Shown: positions 36,873-46,256 of the stretch, piece by piece
Layout: every line of letters starts with the position of its first letter
Position numbering within the stretch: position 1 is the first letter of the stretch
Program-made: the position numbers and the translations under genes
Assembly: GCA_965216845.1 (NCBI GenBank)
Contig: OZ244200.1
Location: 2,666,001 to 2,730,000 of the forward strand
DNA length: 64,000 nt
From: Panacagrimonas sp965216845
GTDB taxonomy: Bacteria > Pseudomonadota > Gammaproteobacteria > Nevskiales > Nevskiaceae
Direction of reading: 5' to 3'
Notes under the pieces: generated by a model
Seen by the model: the letters and a program-made list of their open reading frames with translations, nothing else
Told to the model about the DNA's origin: nothing
Databases searched by the model: none

Positions 36873-38675
36873 TCAGTTCCGGCGATCCACACCCAACACC
36901 GCCAGGAAGGCCTCCTGAGGAATCTCCACCGCACCAATCTGTTTCATTCTTTTCTTGCCCTCTTTTTGCTTTTCCAACAGCTTGCGCTTGCGGCTGACGT
37001 CACCGCCATAGCACTTGGCCAGGACGTTCTTGCGCAGGGCTTTGACCGTGCTCCTGGAAATGATTTTGGAGCCAATCGCCGCCTGAATGGCGATATCGAA
37101 CATCTGCCGGTGAATCACATCCTTCATTCGCTCGCAAAGATCGCGCCCACGCGCATAGGCGCTGTGACGGTGCACGATGGTCGCCAGGGCGTCCACCTTG
37201 TCGCCGTTGACCAGCACGTCGAGCTTGACCAGATCGGCGCCCTCGAAACGATCAAAATCGTACTCGAAGGAGGCGTAGCCACGTGAAACACTTTTCAGGC
37301 GATCGAAAAAGTCCAGCACCACCTCGGCCAGCGGCAGTTCCACCTCCATCTGCACGGTGTTGCCCATGTAACGCAAATTGCGTTGGATGCCGCGCTTTTC
37401 CATGCACAGCTGCATCACCGGCCCCACATAGCTTTGCGGCATCAGCACGCGCGCCAGAATGATGGGCTCGCGAATCTCCTGATAGGCGCCGGCCTCGGGC
37501 AAGTCCGCCGGGTTATCGATCTTGCGCAGCTCGCCGTCCAGCATCTGCAGCTCGTAGACCACCGACGGCGCGGTGGTGATGAGGTTGAGCTTGTATTCGC
37601 GCTCCAGACGTTCCTGCACGATTTCCATGTGCAGCATGCCCAGAAAGCCGATGCGGAAACCAAAACCCAGCGCAGAAGAATTTTCTGGCTCGTACTGCAG
37701 GGCCGAATCATTGAGCCGCAACTTGGACAGCGATTCGCGGAAATCCTCGAAGTCGTCCGCGTCCACCGGAAACATGCCGGCGAACACCCGCGGGCGAACG
37801 GTGCGGAAACCCGGCAGTTGTTCCACATGGGTATTGCCACTCAAGGTCAGCGTATCGCCCACCGGCGCGCCGAAAATGTCCTTGATGCCGGCCACCAGCA
37901 AACCCACTTCGCCGGTTTCCAGCGCGTCTTTTTTGACCTGCTTGGGGGTGCGCACGCCCAGCATGCTGACCTCATGATCCTTGCCGGTGGACATGACGCG
38001 CACTCGCTCGCCCTTGCAGATGCGACCGTTCACGACACGCACCAGCGACACCACCCCCAGATAGTTGTCAAACCAGCTATCCACGATCAGCGCCTGCAGC
38101 GGCGCGTCCGGATCGCCCTGCGGCGGCGGCAGATCGTGCACGATGGACTCCAACACGTCTTCCACATTGAGGCCGGTCTTGGCGGACACCCGCAAGGCCT
38201 CCTGCGCGTCCAGGCCGATGATCTGCTCGATTTCGTCGGCCACGCGTTCGGGCTCGGCATTTTGCAGGTCCACCTTGTTCAGCACCGGAATCACTTCCAG
38301 GTCCTGTTCAATGGCGGTGTAGCAGTTGGCCACGGATTGCGCTTCCACGCCCTGGCTGGCGTCCACCACCAACAGCGCGCCCTCACAAGACGCCAGCGAG
38401 CGGCTGACCTCGTAGCTGAAATCAACATGCCCGGGGGTATCGATCAGGTTGAGCTGATAGGTCTGACCGTCGCGCGCCTGGTAGTTGAGCGACACCGCCT
38501 GCGCCTTGATGGTGATGCCGCGCTCACGCTCGATGGGGTTGTCGTCCAGCACCTGCTGCGTCATCTCGCGCGCCTCGAGCCCGCCACAGCGCTGGATAAA
38601 GCGATCCGCCAGCGTCGACTTGCCGTGATCGATATGCGCGATGATGCAGAAGTTGCGGATTTGGCTTTGTTTCAT
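36873..38675 (-). CDS. lepA: elongation factor 4 (LepA)
   Basis: A 600-residue ribosome-associated GTPase. Motifs: G1 AHIDHGKST, G2 in RERGITI, G3 DTPGH, G4 NKVD; the C-terminal domain unique to LepA ends in KQKEGKKRMKQIG. The ATG at 38675 matches the usual N-terminus; a GTG four codons upstream is possible. It is the gene after the glutaredoxin-like gene in the array. Confidence 0.97.
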   Translation of the reverse strand: MKQSQIRNFCIIAHIDHGKSTLADRFIQRCGGLEAREMTQQVLDDNPIERERGITIKAQAVSLNYQARDGQTYQLNLIDTPGHVDFSYEVSRSLASCEGALLVVDASQGVEAQSVANCYTAIEQDLEVIPVLNKVDLQNAEPERVADEIEQIIGLDAQEALRVSAKTGLNVEDVLESIVHDLPPPQGDPDAPLQALIVDSWFDNYLGVVSLVRVVNGRICKGERVRVMSTGKDHEVSMLGVRTPKQVKKDALETGEVGLLVAGIKDIFGAPVGDTLTLSGNTHVEQLPGFRTVRPRVFAGMFPVDADDFEDFRESLSKLRLNDSALQYEPENSSALGFGFRIGFLGMLHMEIVQERLEREYKLNLITTAPSVVYELQMLDGELRKIDNPADLPEAGAYQEIREPIILARVLMPQSYVGPVMQLCMEKRGIQRNLRYMGNTVQMEVELPLAEVVLDFFDRLKSVSRGYASFEYDFDRFEGADLVKLDVLVNGDKVDALATIVHRHSAYARGRDLCERMKDVIHRQMFDIAIQAAIGSKIISRSTVKALRKNVLAKCYGGDVSRKRKLLEKQKEGKKRMKQIGAVEIPQEAFLAVLGVDRRN

Positions 38676-38759
38676 AAACACCGGCACCGGAGTCGGACGC
38701 CCGGCAAAAAAGGCTGCGGAGTATAGCCCGTCGGCGCGCAGGCCCGAAGGGCCGGCGCG

Positions 38760-39017
38760 TCAGGCCAAGACCTTGCGCAATGCCTCCGGGTCAAGGTGCC
38801 CCTCACAGATGACGCGGCCATCCGCACCCAACAACACGGGAATGCGCAGACTGAAGCGCTTGCGCCAATCGGCTCGACTGCCAACGTCCACCTTTTGCAG
38901 GCGAGTCCGAGCCTGAGGAAACGCCTCCCAGATGGAGTGCCACATTTCATCGCACAAGGGGCAGTCTTCGCGCCCCAGCAGTCGCAGCGTCGGCGAGTCT
39001 GATTCGGTTGCGCTCAA
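38760..39017 (-). CDS. glutaredoxin-family (DUF836-like) thiol protein
   Basis: An 85-residue thioredoxin-fold protein with the redox motif CPLC and the cis-proline segment RIPVLLG. It lies between mucD (4-bp overlap) and lepA. Glutaredoxin-like proteins at this position may act on thiols related to envelope stress, which is inference. Confidence 0.88.
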   Translation of the reverse strand: MSATESDSPTLRLLGREDCPLCDEMWHSIWEAFPQARTRLQKVDVGSRADWRKRFSLRIPVLLGADGRVICEGHLDPEALRKVLA

Positions 39018-40462
39018 GGGTTGGGCACCTCGGGAACCTGCAATGGGCGAAACGAGGGGTTTCCATTGCGACTGACCAGCACCGGCACGCTGGAGCCCGG
39101 CGTCAGACGAGAAAACACCTCCGCCAGACGTTCGGGAGAATCCACTTCCTGTCCGGCGATGCTCAGAATCACATCGCCGGGGCGGATCCCGGCGGCCGAG
39201 ACCGACTCACCACGCACCTCGATCACCACCACGCCGCCGGACAGCACTTGCAGATCTCGCCGCTGCTTCTGGCCCAGACTGCTCACCACCATGCCCAAGG
39301 CGCCATCAATCAAGGCCGGCGCGCTGGGCGGAATCTCGCCTGCCTGCCGAGAAACCTCCACATCCTGATTTTTGAGCATGCCGATCTCGACCTTGAACAT
39401 CACCCGGCGGCCGTCACGAAACAATTCCAGATCGATCAAGTCACCCGGATCGACTGCGCCCACCAGCGGCGGCAACCCGCCCGAATGCGCCAACGACTGA
39501 TCGTTGAAACTGAGGATCACATCGCCTTCGCGCAAACCGGCTTCCTGTGCCGGGCTGTTTTCCACCACCCGAGTGATCAGCGCCCCTTCCGGCTTGTCCA
39601 GGCCGACCTTGGCGGCAATTTCCCGGTCCACCTCGCGCACCACCACGCCCAACCAGCCGCGTTGAACGCGCCCGTTGTCGCGCAATTGTTTGGCGACCTT
39701 GAAGGCGACGTCGGTCGGCACCGCAAACGACAGGCCCTGATAGCCACCGGATTGCGAGTAGATCTGCGAGTTGACGCCCACCACCTCGCCCTTCATGTTG
39801 AACAAGGGGCCGCCGGAATTCCCCGGATTGATGGCGACATCGGTCTGGATGAAGGGCACGTATTGCTCGGAGGGCAAACTGCGCCCCATGGCCGAAATGA
39901 TGCCGGCGGTGACCGAATAGTCGAACCCGAACGGCGAGCCGATGGCCAATACCCATTGTCCGGGGCGCAGTTCCTCTGGATCCGCCAGGCGCACGGCAGG
40001 CAGACCTTTTGCGTCAATTTTCAACAAAGCCAGATCGCTGCGCTCGTCGCTGCCGATGACGGTGGCGGTGAGCTGACGACGATCCAACAAGCGCACCACA
40101 ATTTCGCGCGCGTCGCGGATGACGTGAAAATTGGTCAGGATGTACCCGTCTTCCCACAACACCAGTCCCGAACCCAAGGATTGCGGCTGGCTTGGCGCGC
40201 CGTCGTCTTCGGCGGCGCCGTTTTCCTCCAGAAAGCGGCGGAACCACTCCGGCGTGTCCTGCAGCTCATCGGAGACCGACCGTTGTTCGCGCACCAGATC
40301 CTGCGACAGCGCACTGATATTCACCACCGAAGGACTCACCTCGGCCACCAGTGCGGCGAAGTCCGGCGCCGACCCGCCGGGCGTGGGCGAACAGCCGGCA
40401 AGCCAAAACACCGTCAGCAACAATCCCCCGACCAGCCGCGGCAAAGAGGCAGCAGCGCCCAT
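39014..40462 (-). CDS. mucD: Do/MucD-family periplasmic serine protease with lipobox
   Basis: A 482-residue HtrA-type protease/chaperone that degrades misfolded envelope proteins and restrains the sigma-E response. The triad is in TNFHVI (His), SDLALL (Asp) and GNSGGP (Ser), followed by two PDZ domains. Unlike classical MucD or DegP the signal sequence ends LAGC-S, a lipobox, so it may be an outer-membrane-anchored lipoprotein. It follows rseC by about 35 bp. Confidence 0.95.
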   Translation of the reverse strand: MGAAASLPRLVGGLLLTVFWLAGCSPTPGGSAPDFAALVAEVSPSVVNISALSQDLVREQRSVSDELQDTPEWFRRFLEENGAAEDDGAPSQPQSLGSGLVLWEDGYILTNFHVIRDAREIVVRLLDRRQLTATVIGSDERSDLALLKIDAKGLPAVRLADPEELRPGQWVLAIGSPFGFDYSVTAGIISAMGRSLPSEQYVPFIQTDVAINPGNSGGPLFNMKGEVVGVNSQIYSQSGGYQGLSFAVPTDVAFKVAKQLRDNGRVQRGWLGVVVREVDREIAAKVGLDKPEGALITRVVENSPAQEAGLREGDVILSFNDQSLAHSGGLPPLVGAVDPGDLIDLELFRDGRRVMFKVEIGMLKNQDVEVSRQAGEIPPSAPALIDGALGMVVSSLGQKQRRDLQVLSGGVVVIEVRGESVSAAGIRPGDVILSIAGQEVDSPERLAEVFSRLTPGSSVPVLVSRNGNPSFRPLQVPEVPNP

Positions 40463-40496
40463 TGACAGGCTCTCCGATTAAGAAATCCTCGGAATT

Positions 40497-40979
40497 CTAA
40501 CGGTAACCGCCGGCCTGGGCCGTGTTCGGGACGCCGCAGTTCTGGCCTTCGTTTCGGAGAATGATCGGTTGTGCCTGGGATCGCCCGGACAAATGCCCGG
40601 CAAAGCGGCGCCCCACCCACATGCCGGCGCACAGTCCGAGCAAGGCGAACACGGCGACAACGCCCTCGGGAAAGGACCAGGCATCGGCCACGGCGGCGGC
40701 GATCAACAGGCTGATCAGCGGCAGTGCGTATCCCAGCAGTGCCGCCTGCGTGACCCGTGCGCCGGAAATGCCGATGACCACGGTATCGCCCACCTGAATT
40801 GGATGCGCGTCCACCGATGGTATCGGCAGACTGACCCGGCGCCGACGCAACAGCCGCATCATCAAGCCCGCGCCGCAGCCCTGCCCGGCGGCGCAGCGTG
40901 CGCAGTTGGCGGGATTGCCCTCGCGTACCCAGATCTGATCGGCGGTGATCCGCTCCACCACCACGCGCGCTTCAAGCAT
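40497..40979 (-). CDS. rseC: RseC/MucC-family sigma-E regulator
   Basis: A 160-residue inner-membrane protein with four N-terminal cysteines (NCARCAAGQGCG) and two membrane helices (about 82-98 and 103-121). RseC/MucC modulates the RpoE-RseA-RseB module; relatives also reduce SoxR. Located 12 bp after rseB. Confidence 0.92.
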   Translation of the reverse strand: MLEARVVVERITADQIWVREGNPANCARCAAGQGCGAGLMMRLLRRRRVSLPIPSVDAHPIQVGDTVVIGISGARVTQAALLGYALPLISLLIAAAVADAWSFPEGVVAVFALLGLCAGMWVGRRFAGHLSGRSQAQPIILRNEGQNCGVPNTAQAGGYR

Positions 40980-40991
40980 GAGTCCAGACCT

Positions 40992-42023
40992 TCAATGCGG
41001 GCTGCTCGTTTCCTCAAGCAGGGGCTGCCGAGCGAAGTTGTCGCCGATCATGCGCACAGTGCGTTTGGGCGCCTCGCCCACGACGGTGATGCGAATATGA
41101 CCGCTACGACGGCTGTAGGCATTGATGGCGCCGATCTGATTCACGCGCTGCTGGGCGTTGTCTTCGGGCACCGCCACTGGCGGACTCGCCGAGCGAAAAA
41201 CCGACACGGCGGTCAGGCCGTCCGAAAAAACCAGATGCTCGACCACTCCACGATCACCGGGCAACTTGCGCACCTGTCGCTTCACCAGCCGGTAGCCGGG
41301 AGGCAGGTCGGTGACTTTGGAGGCCTCGCTTTGCGCTTGCTCCAGCACCGGCTCGCGCTCATGGGCATCGGCGATGGCGCTGGCGGCGGTGGCCGAGGCA
41401 TGTTGCACATCCTCGGCGTTCAATTCGCTGGAGAAGGCGGAATCCGGAATCTGCTGCGGAAACTCAACCTCGGTAAAAAACATCTGCTCCAGCACCTGAC
41501 CTTCGGCCGCGACCAGGCTGACTTTCAACGGCAAGGCGGTTTCCACGTCCCCCCAGATCTCGTAGCCATAACGGAAGGCGTCACGCGGAGAAATGAAAAT
41601 GCCGCGGCTGTTGCGGCCCGCGACCCGCGCATCACCCAGCTCTTTGAAGGCGTAGACCTGCTCCAGTGTCGCCACGTCTTCCGGACGCATGCTGGGGAAC
41701 AGCGTTTGCGGGGTGGGCCGATTACGGGTGAGCGCCCCGTCTTCGGGCAGGATACAGGTGAGTTGATCGTTTTGCTGGAGGACTTCGCGCACCTCGCCGG
41801 TCAGCGATTGCACCCGTTCACGCTCCGAACCGTTGGCAAAGCGGTGCGTCACCCGAAAGGTTTCCAGAATATCCTCACCGCGATACACCAGAACACCCTC
41901 GTAGTTGGATTGTCGCGCCGCCGTGCCCATCTTGACCAGCCAATCGCCGGCGTCAGCGGCCAGGGCGCTGCCAGCACTAAAGCTCAGGCAGAGCAGAACG
42001 ATGCCTGGAGGCGGAAAGCGCAT
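40992..42023 (-). CDS. rseB: RseB/MucB periplasmic sensor of the sigma-E pathway
   Basis: A 343-residue periplasmic protein (signal peptide ending ALAAD) with the two-domain MucB layout: an N-terminal LolA-like lipid-sensing fold and a smaller C-terminal domain that binds RseA. It protects RseA from DegS-type proteolysis until stress. Begins 5 bp after rseA stops. Confidence 0.95.
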   Translation of the reverse strand: MRFPPPGIVLLCLSFSAGSALAADAGDWLVKMGTAARQSNYEGVLVYRGEDILETFRVTHRFANGSERERVQSLTGEVREVLQQNDQLTCILPEDGALTRNRPTPQTLFPSMRPEDVATLEQVYAFKELGDARVAGRNSRGIFISPRDAFRYGYEIWGDVETALPLKVSLVAAEGQVLEQMFFTEVEFPQQIPDSAFSSELNAEDVQHASATAASAIADAHEREPVLEQAQSEASKVTDLPPGYRLVKRQVRKLPGDRGVVEHLVFSDGLTAVSVFRSASPPVAVPEDNAQQRVNQIGAINAYSRRSGHIRITVVGEAPKRTVRMIGDNFARQPLLEETSSPH

Positions 42024-42028
42024 CTGTT

Positions 42029-42607
42029 CTATTCGCCGGGCTGAGGTCGATACGCCGCGTTGTGTGCGGCAAAGCGCGCGTAACGCAAGGTGCCGCCGAC
42101 GCCTTGATCGGCCACGCTGTGACTGTGGTCCAGCATGTAGTCACGCAACATCTCTCGATAAGCCTGTTCCTCGGCCGTCTCCTGAGCCTGATTGGCCAAT
42201 ACGAATCGGGGTTGCTCGGCCACCGGGACCGGTACCGTCTCATCGCCGGGCTGCAACACCAATACCGCAGCCGCGCCCATGGACGCGGCCGCGAACAGTC
42301 CAGCCGCCGGGCGCAGCAGGTGCATCGCCGGCCTTGGAAAGGCCATTGGCTTGCTGGCCCGATGCACCGCCAGATCCACCACATTTTCCGACGCCGAGCT
42401 GCCCTGTTTGAGGCCATTCATGACGCCGTCGCAGATACAGGGCTGATTCTGGCCAAGGCGCACCCCGCGTGCGATATCACGGCTGGCGCAAAGCCGGCTC
42501 CAGCGCATGGCGAGCTCAGGGTCGCCTTCCATCTGCCGCAGCAGTCTGTCCATTTCCTCGGGACTACATTCCCCGTCCAACATTGCAGAAAGCAGATCTT
42601 CAGACAT
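42029..42607 (-). CDS. rseA: RseA/MucA anti-sigma factor
   Basis: A 192-residue single-pass inner-membrane protein. The N-terminal cytoplasmic domain (MSEDLLSAMLDGE) binds RpoE; the membrane helix is near residues 101-120 (LFAAASMGAAAVLVL). The ATG at 42607 gives the family N-terminus; an in-frame ATG 13 codons earlier is rejected. It lies 115 bp downstream of rpoE. Confidence 0.95.
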   Translation of the reverse strand: MSEDLLSAMLDGECSPEEMDRLLRQMEGDPELAMRWSRLCASRDIARGVRLGQNQPCICDGVMNGLKQGSSASENVVDLAVHRASKPMAFPRPAMHLLRPAAGLFAAASMGAAAVLVLQPGDETVPVPVAEQPRFVLANQAQETAEEQAYREMLRDYMLDHSHSVADQGVGGTLRYARFAAHNAAYRPQPGE

Positions 42608-42722
42608 CGGCCGAACCTGTGAATGAGGCTGCCGGCATTCCGGCAACTATGCAGTAAACCACGAAAAACACGGAAAGTTCCGCCGTCGCGCTGATTTTGT
42701 TCATGCTGTTCGGACCGTCAGG

Positions 42723-43295
42723 CTAGCTCATCAGAGGTTTGACCACCGCATCAATGGCCTCGCGGGCGCGAAAGATACGTGAGCGTACTGTACCAATGGG
42801 ACAATTCATAACTTGCGCAATCTCCTCGTAGGAAAGCCCTTCAAATTCGCGCAGGGTGATCGCCTGCCGCAGATCCGGGGGCAATTTAGCGATGACCTCG
42901 CCCACCTTGATGCGAATCTCGTCGCTGAGCAGAACCGCCTCGGGCGTGTCGACATCGCTCATCTGCTCCATGTGACCGTAGAGCTCGGCGTCGGCCACGT
43001 CGATATCCTGATTGGACGGCCGCCGGCTGCGCGCCACCAGATGATTCTTGGCGGTATTGATGCCGATGCGGTACAGCCAGGTGTAAAAAGCGCTGTCGCC
43101 CTTGAAACCCTTGAGCGCACGAAACGCCTTGATGAAGGCTTCCTGAGCCACGTCGGGTGCGTCCGCCTCGCCCACCAGCCGACCGACAAGCTGCACGATC
43201 TTGTACTGATACTTGCGCACCAGCATCTCAAAGGCGGCATGACTGCCGTCTTGCGCGCGCCGCACCAGTTGTTCGTCGGTTAGTTCTTCGCTCAT
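42723..43295 (-). CDS. rpoE: ECF sigma factor RpoE/AlgU
   Basis: A 190-residue extracytoplasmic-function sigma factor. Region 2 (DAPDVAQEAFIKAFRALKGF) and region 4 (LSYEEIAQVMNCPIGTVRSRIFRAREAI) are typical of RpoE/AlgU. It starts the envelope-stress array and is divergent from nadB. A sigma-70-like -10 TAGAAT (minus strand, 43381-43386) lies upstream, but I did not find a clear sigma-E (GAACTT...TCTGA) promoter. Confidence 0.97.
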   Translation of the reverse strand: MSEELTDEQLVRRAQDGSHAAFEMLVRKYQYKIVQLVGRLVGEADAPDVAQEAFIKAFRALKGFKGDSAFYTWLYRIGINTAKNHLVARSRRPSNQDIDVADAELYGHMEQMSDVDTPEAVLLSDEIRIKVGEVIAKLPPDLRQAITLREFEGLSYEEIAQVMNCPIGTVRSRIFRAREAIDAVVKPLMS

Positions 43296-43406
43296 GGGTC
43301 TTGCGGCAGGCGGAGCCTTCGGTATTGGCTACACTGCGTTCGGTTTGGCCGTCGCCCCCATTGCGACGCACAAGGGGCTTATTCTAACAAGGGGTGGTTC
43401 ACGTCG

Positions 43407-45002
43407 ATGATGTCGAGCGACGTTTTGATACTGGGCAGCGGCGCCGCCGGGCTGTCGCTGGCACTGCGACTGGCGCAGTACGGTCGAACGGTTACGGTGG
43501 TGTCCAAGACCCACCTGGAGTCGGGTTCCACGCTATGGGCGCAGGGCGGCATCTCTGCCGTCATCGACGGCGATGATTCGCTGCAAAGCCACGTCACCGA
43601 CACCATCGAAGCCGGCGGCGGCCTGTGCGATCCAGATGTGGTGCGCTTTGCGGTCGAACGCGGCCCGGAGTGCATCCAATGGCTGATCGATCAGGGGGTT
43701 TCCTTCACACTGGACGAGCAGGATCCGCGCGGCCGGCGATTGCACTTGACGCGCGAAGGCGGTCATTCGCACCGCCGCATCGTGCACGCCGCCGACGCCA
43801 CCGGACGCGAGGTCGAAACCACACTGTCATCGCTGGTCAGCGCCCACCCCAGAATCACCGTGCTGGAACGCCGGGTGGCGATCGATCTGATCCACGCGCC
43901 GAACACCAAACGGGTTTGCGGCGCCTATCTGTACAACCGCGACAGCACGCGGGTGGAATCGCACGCCGCGCGCGCGGTTGCGCTTTGCACCGGCGGCGCC
44001 AATCAGGTCTATCTGTATTCCAGCAACCCCTTCGGCGCCTCCGGCGACGGCATCGCCATGGCCTGGCGCGCCGGATGCCGGGTGGCCAACATGGAGTTCA
44101 TGCAGTTTCACCCCACCTGCCTGTTTCATCCAAACTCACGCAACTTTCTGATTTCAGAAGCCTTGCGCGGCGAAGGCGCGCGGCTTTGCCTACCGGATGG
44201 CGATGGCAACAGCGGCGAGCCGTTCATGCACCGCTTCGACGCCCGCGCCGAATTGGCGCCGCGCGATATCGTGGCGCGCGCCATTGACCATGAAATGAAG
44301 CGGCTGGGACTGAAGCACGTCCTGTTGGACATCAGCCATCGCCCGGCGGATTTCGTGCGCAGTCACTTCCCCAGCATTCATGCCCGCTGTCTGGCCATGG
44401 GCATCGACATCACCACCTCGCCGATTCCGGTGGTGCCCTCGGCGCATTTCACCTGTGGCGGCGTCATCACCGACCGCCGCGCACGGACCGACGTGGACGG
44501 TTTGTATGCGATCGGTGAAGCCGCCCACACCGGCCTGCACGGCGCCAATCGGCTGGCATCCAATTCACTGCTCGAATGCCTGGCGTTTTCCATCGCCGCC
44601 GCCGAAGACTTACACGCCTGTTTGGACCAGATGCCAGCGCCCGTCTCGGCGCCGGACTGGGACGAAAGCCGCGTGCGCGACTCGGATGAGGATGTCGTCG
44701 TCAGTCACAACTGGCTGGAACTGCGTACCTTCATGTGGGACTACGTCGGCATCGTGCGCACCACCAAACGGCTGGAACGGGCGCTGCACCGGGTGCAGTT
44801 GCTGGCGCAGGAGATTCAGGACTATTACGGCAACTACCGTGTCAGCCATCATTTGATCGAGCTGCGCAATCTGGTGGTGTGCGCCGAGCTGATCGTGCGC
44901 TCGGCGCTGCGGCGCAAGGAAAGCCGCGGCCTGCACTACACCCTGGACTTTCCGGATACCAAAGCTAGCGTTCAAGCGACCGTACTGACGCCAACCTCTT
45001 GA
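43407..45002 (+). CDS. nadB: L-aspartate oxidase
   Basis: A 531-residue FAD enzyme that oxidises aspartate to iminoaspartate in NAD synthesis. The FAD-binding GSGAAGLSLAL is at the N-terminus, with TLWAQGGISAV and HFTCGGV later; the C-terminal helical domain is present. AAGGGG (43389-43394) precedes the tandem ATG-ATG at 43407 and 43410. Divergent from rpoE, the order seen in Pseudomonas and Escherichia. Confidence 0.97.
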   Translation: MMSSDVLILGSGAAGLSLALRLAQYGRTVTVVSKTHLESGSTLWAQGGISAVIDGDDSLQSHVTDTIEAGGGLCDPDVVRFAVERGPECIQWLIDQGVSFTLDEQDPRGRRLHLTREGGHSHRRIVHAADATGREVETTLSSLVSAHPRITVLERRVAIDLIHAPNTKRVCGAYLYNRDSTRVESHAARAVALCTGGANQVYLYSSNPFGASGDGIAMAWRAGCRVANMEFMQFHPTCLFHPNSRNFLISEALRGEGARLCLPDGDGNSGEPFMHRFDARAELAPRDIVARAIDHEMKRLGLKHVLLDISHRPADFVRSHFPSIHARCLAMGIDITTSPIPVVPSAHFTCGGVITDRRARTDVDGLYAIGEAAHTGLHGANRLASNSLLECLAFSIAAAEDLHACLDQMPAPVSAPDWDESRVRDSDEDVVVSHNWLELRTFMWDYVGIVRTTKRLERALHRVQLLAQEIQDYYGNYRVSHHLIELRNLVVCAELIVRSALRRKESRGLHYTLDFPDTKASVQATVLTPTS

Positions 45003-45080
45003 GTTTTTCTCTTGTCTACAAACGGCAAGTGATTGCATTGACCCCCATCAGATCACCGGCCGGGCCAGTGGCCCAGGATT

Positions 45081-45111
45081 CAATATCAGATATCACCTGA
45101 TATCGATATTG
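45081..45111 (+). promoter_or_regulatory. 14-bp inverted repeat with one bulge, abutting the ompW ribosome site
   Basis: The arms are CAATATC + GATATCA (45081-45087, 45089-45095) and TGATATC + GATATTG (45098-45111), with one bulged A at 45088 and a CC loop. Only 12 bases separate the last base from the ompW ATG, and the right arm includes the first G of the GGAG ribosome site (45111-45114). It is either a strong operator or an RNA hairpin controlling ompW translation. A smaller dyad, GGGCC-AGT-GGCCC, lies at 45062-45074. Confidence 0.7.
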
Positions 45112-45123
45112 GAGAACGAAACG

Positions 45124-45747
45124 ATGCGCCGCAAGAATACGCTGCTTGCCGTGGCAGCAATTGGACTGAGCGCAGGCTCAATCTTCACTGTGCAGGCCGA
45201 CACCCCCTTGATTGTCCGCATCGGCGGCCACAACGTGGACCCCAAATCGGACAACGGATCGCTGGCCGCAGACACGCTGCAGGTTGAGGTGGATGACGCC
45301 CTGGGGCTAACGCTCAACTTCAGCTATTTCCTGGCGCCGAACGTCGCCATTGACGTCTTGGGCGCGGTCCCATTTGAACACGACATCAGCATCAACGGTT
45401 CAAAAGCCGGCTCGACGGTTCACTTGCCGCCCACGGTGTCACTGCAATATCACTTTGCCCCCAAAACAAGCATCGACCCGTTCATCGGCGTTGGCGTGAA
45501 CTACACCCTGTTCTGGGAAGATAAACTGGATGATCCGAATACTGGTTTGGAGTTGGACGACTCGTTCGGTTTCGCGGCTCGAATCGGCGCCGATTGGTCG
45601 CTGGGGCCGGAAGGCAGGTGGGTCCTGACCGCAGACCTTCGTTACATGGACATCGATACAGATGTGAGCGTCAACGGCGCGGACGTGGGCACGGTCGAGA
45701 TTGATCCCTTGGCCTACGGGCTGGCGCTGGGCTATCGCTACTACTAA
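45124..45747 (+). CDS. ompW: OmpW-family outer-membrane beta-barrel protein
   Basis: A 207-residue eight-stranded porin: signal peptide (about 1-25, VQA-D), RIGGHNVDPKS, alternating beta strands and an aromatic C-terminus ending YRYY. OmpW proteins form narrow hydrophobic channels for small apolar compounds; in hydrocarbon users AlkL-type members aid alkane uptake. The ATG at 45124 is preceded by GGAG and the unusual dyad described above. Likely monocistronic. Confidence 0.92.
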   Translation: MRRKNTLLAVAAIGLSAGSIFTVQADTPLIVRIGGHNVDPKSDNGSLAADTLQVEVDDALGLTLNFSYFLAPNVAIDVLGAVPFEHDISINGSKAGSTVHLPPTVSLQYHFAPKTSIDPFIGVGVNYTLFWEDKLDDPNTGLELDDSFGFAARIGADWSLGPEGRWVLTADLRYMDIDTDVSVNGADVGTVEIDPLAYGLALGYRYY

Positions 45748-45767
45748 ATTACTAAATCGCAGGCCTC

Positions 45768-46229
45768 TCAGCTACGGCGATCATTCGCAAACCAGCCCGC
45801 GTGATCCACGCATGCTCCGCGTGCGCCCTGCTCAAGGGCCTGCCTGAAATCGTCCGGCACGGGCTGCTTGTTGAGCGATGCGTCAACCACCACGTAGATG
45901 GTTTCCGAGGCGGCGATGTGGCGTCCGCCATCGGCGGAAGCAAAATCGAACTTCAGGCTGAACGAGGTGTTGCCAATGCGCCCCGCCTGAACGGCGATGG
46001 CCAGCACCTCGTCAAACTGCGCCGGCGACGCCCATTCAATGCTTTGCTTGACCAGCTGATAATCCAGCCGTCCGTCCACCATCTGCGCGCCAAAGCCCAG
46101 CGCGCGAATGAACTCGGCAGAGGCGGCGTCCATGTAATCGCCATAACGGGCGTTGAACACCACCTTTTGCGCATCACATTCGCCGTAGCGAACCCGCAGA
46201 AAATATCGAAACGGTTCCGGTGGCTTCAC
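45768..46229 (-). CDS. 4-hydroxybenzoyl-CoA thioesterase-type acyl-CoA thioesterase
   Basis: A 153-residue hot-dog-fold thioesterase. The N-terminal RVRYGECDAQKVVFNARY contains the catalytic Asp of the YbgC/4HBT class. It lies 27 bp downstream of the desaturase gene on the same strand and may act on acyl-CoAs from it; the natural substrate is not determined. Confidence 0.9.
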   Translation of the reverse strand: MKPPEPFRYFLRVRYGECDAQKVVFNARYGDYMDAASAEFIRALGFGAQMVDGRLDYQLVKQSIEWASPAQFDEVLAIAVQAGRIGNTSFSLKFDFASADGGRHIAASETIYVVVDASLNKQPVPDDFRQALEQGARGACVDHAGWFANDRRS

Positions 46230-46256
46230 GACGCCCGGCCAGGGATGGTGCCGCGA

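Noticed and set aside
37383..38726. 447-codon open frame antisense to lepA
   Set aside because: Low-complexity His/Ala/Gln composition and complete overlap with the conserved lepA gene mark it as a shadow frame.
43296..43406. Autoregulated sigma-E promoter upstream of rpoE
   Set aside because: No GAACTT/TCTGA pair at correct spacing was found; only a weak sigma-70-like -10 is visible.
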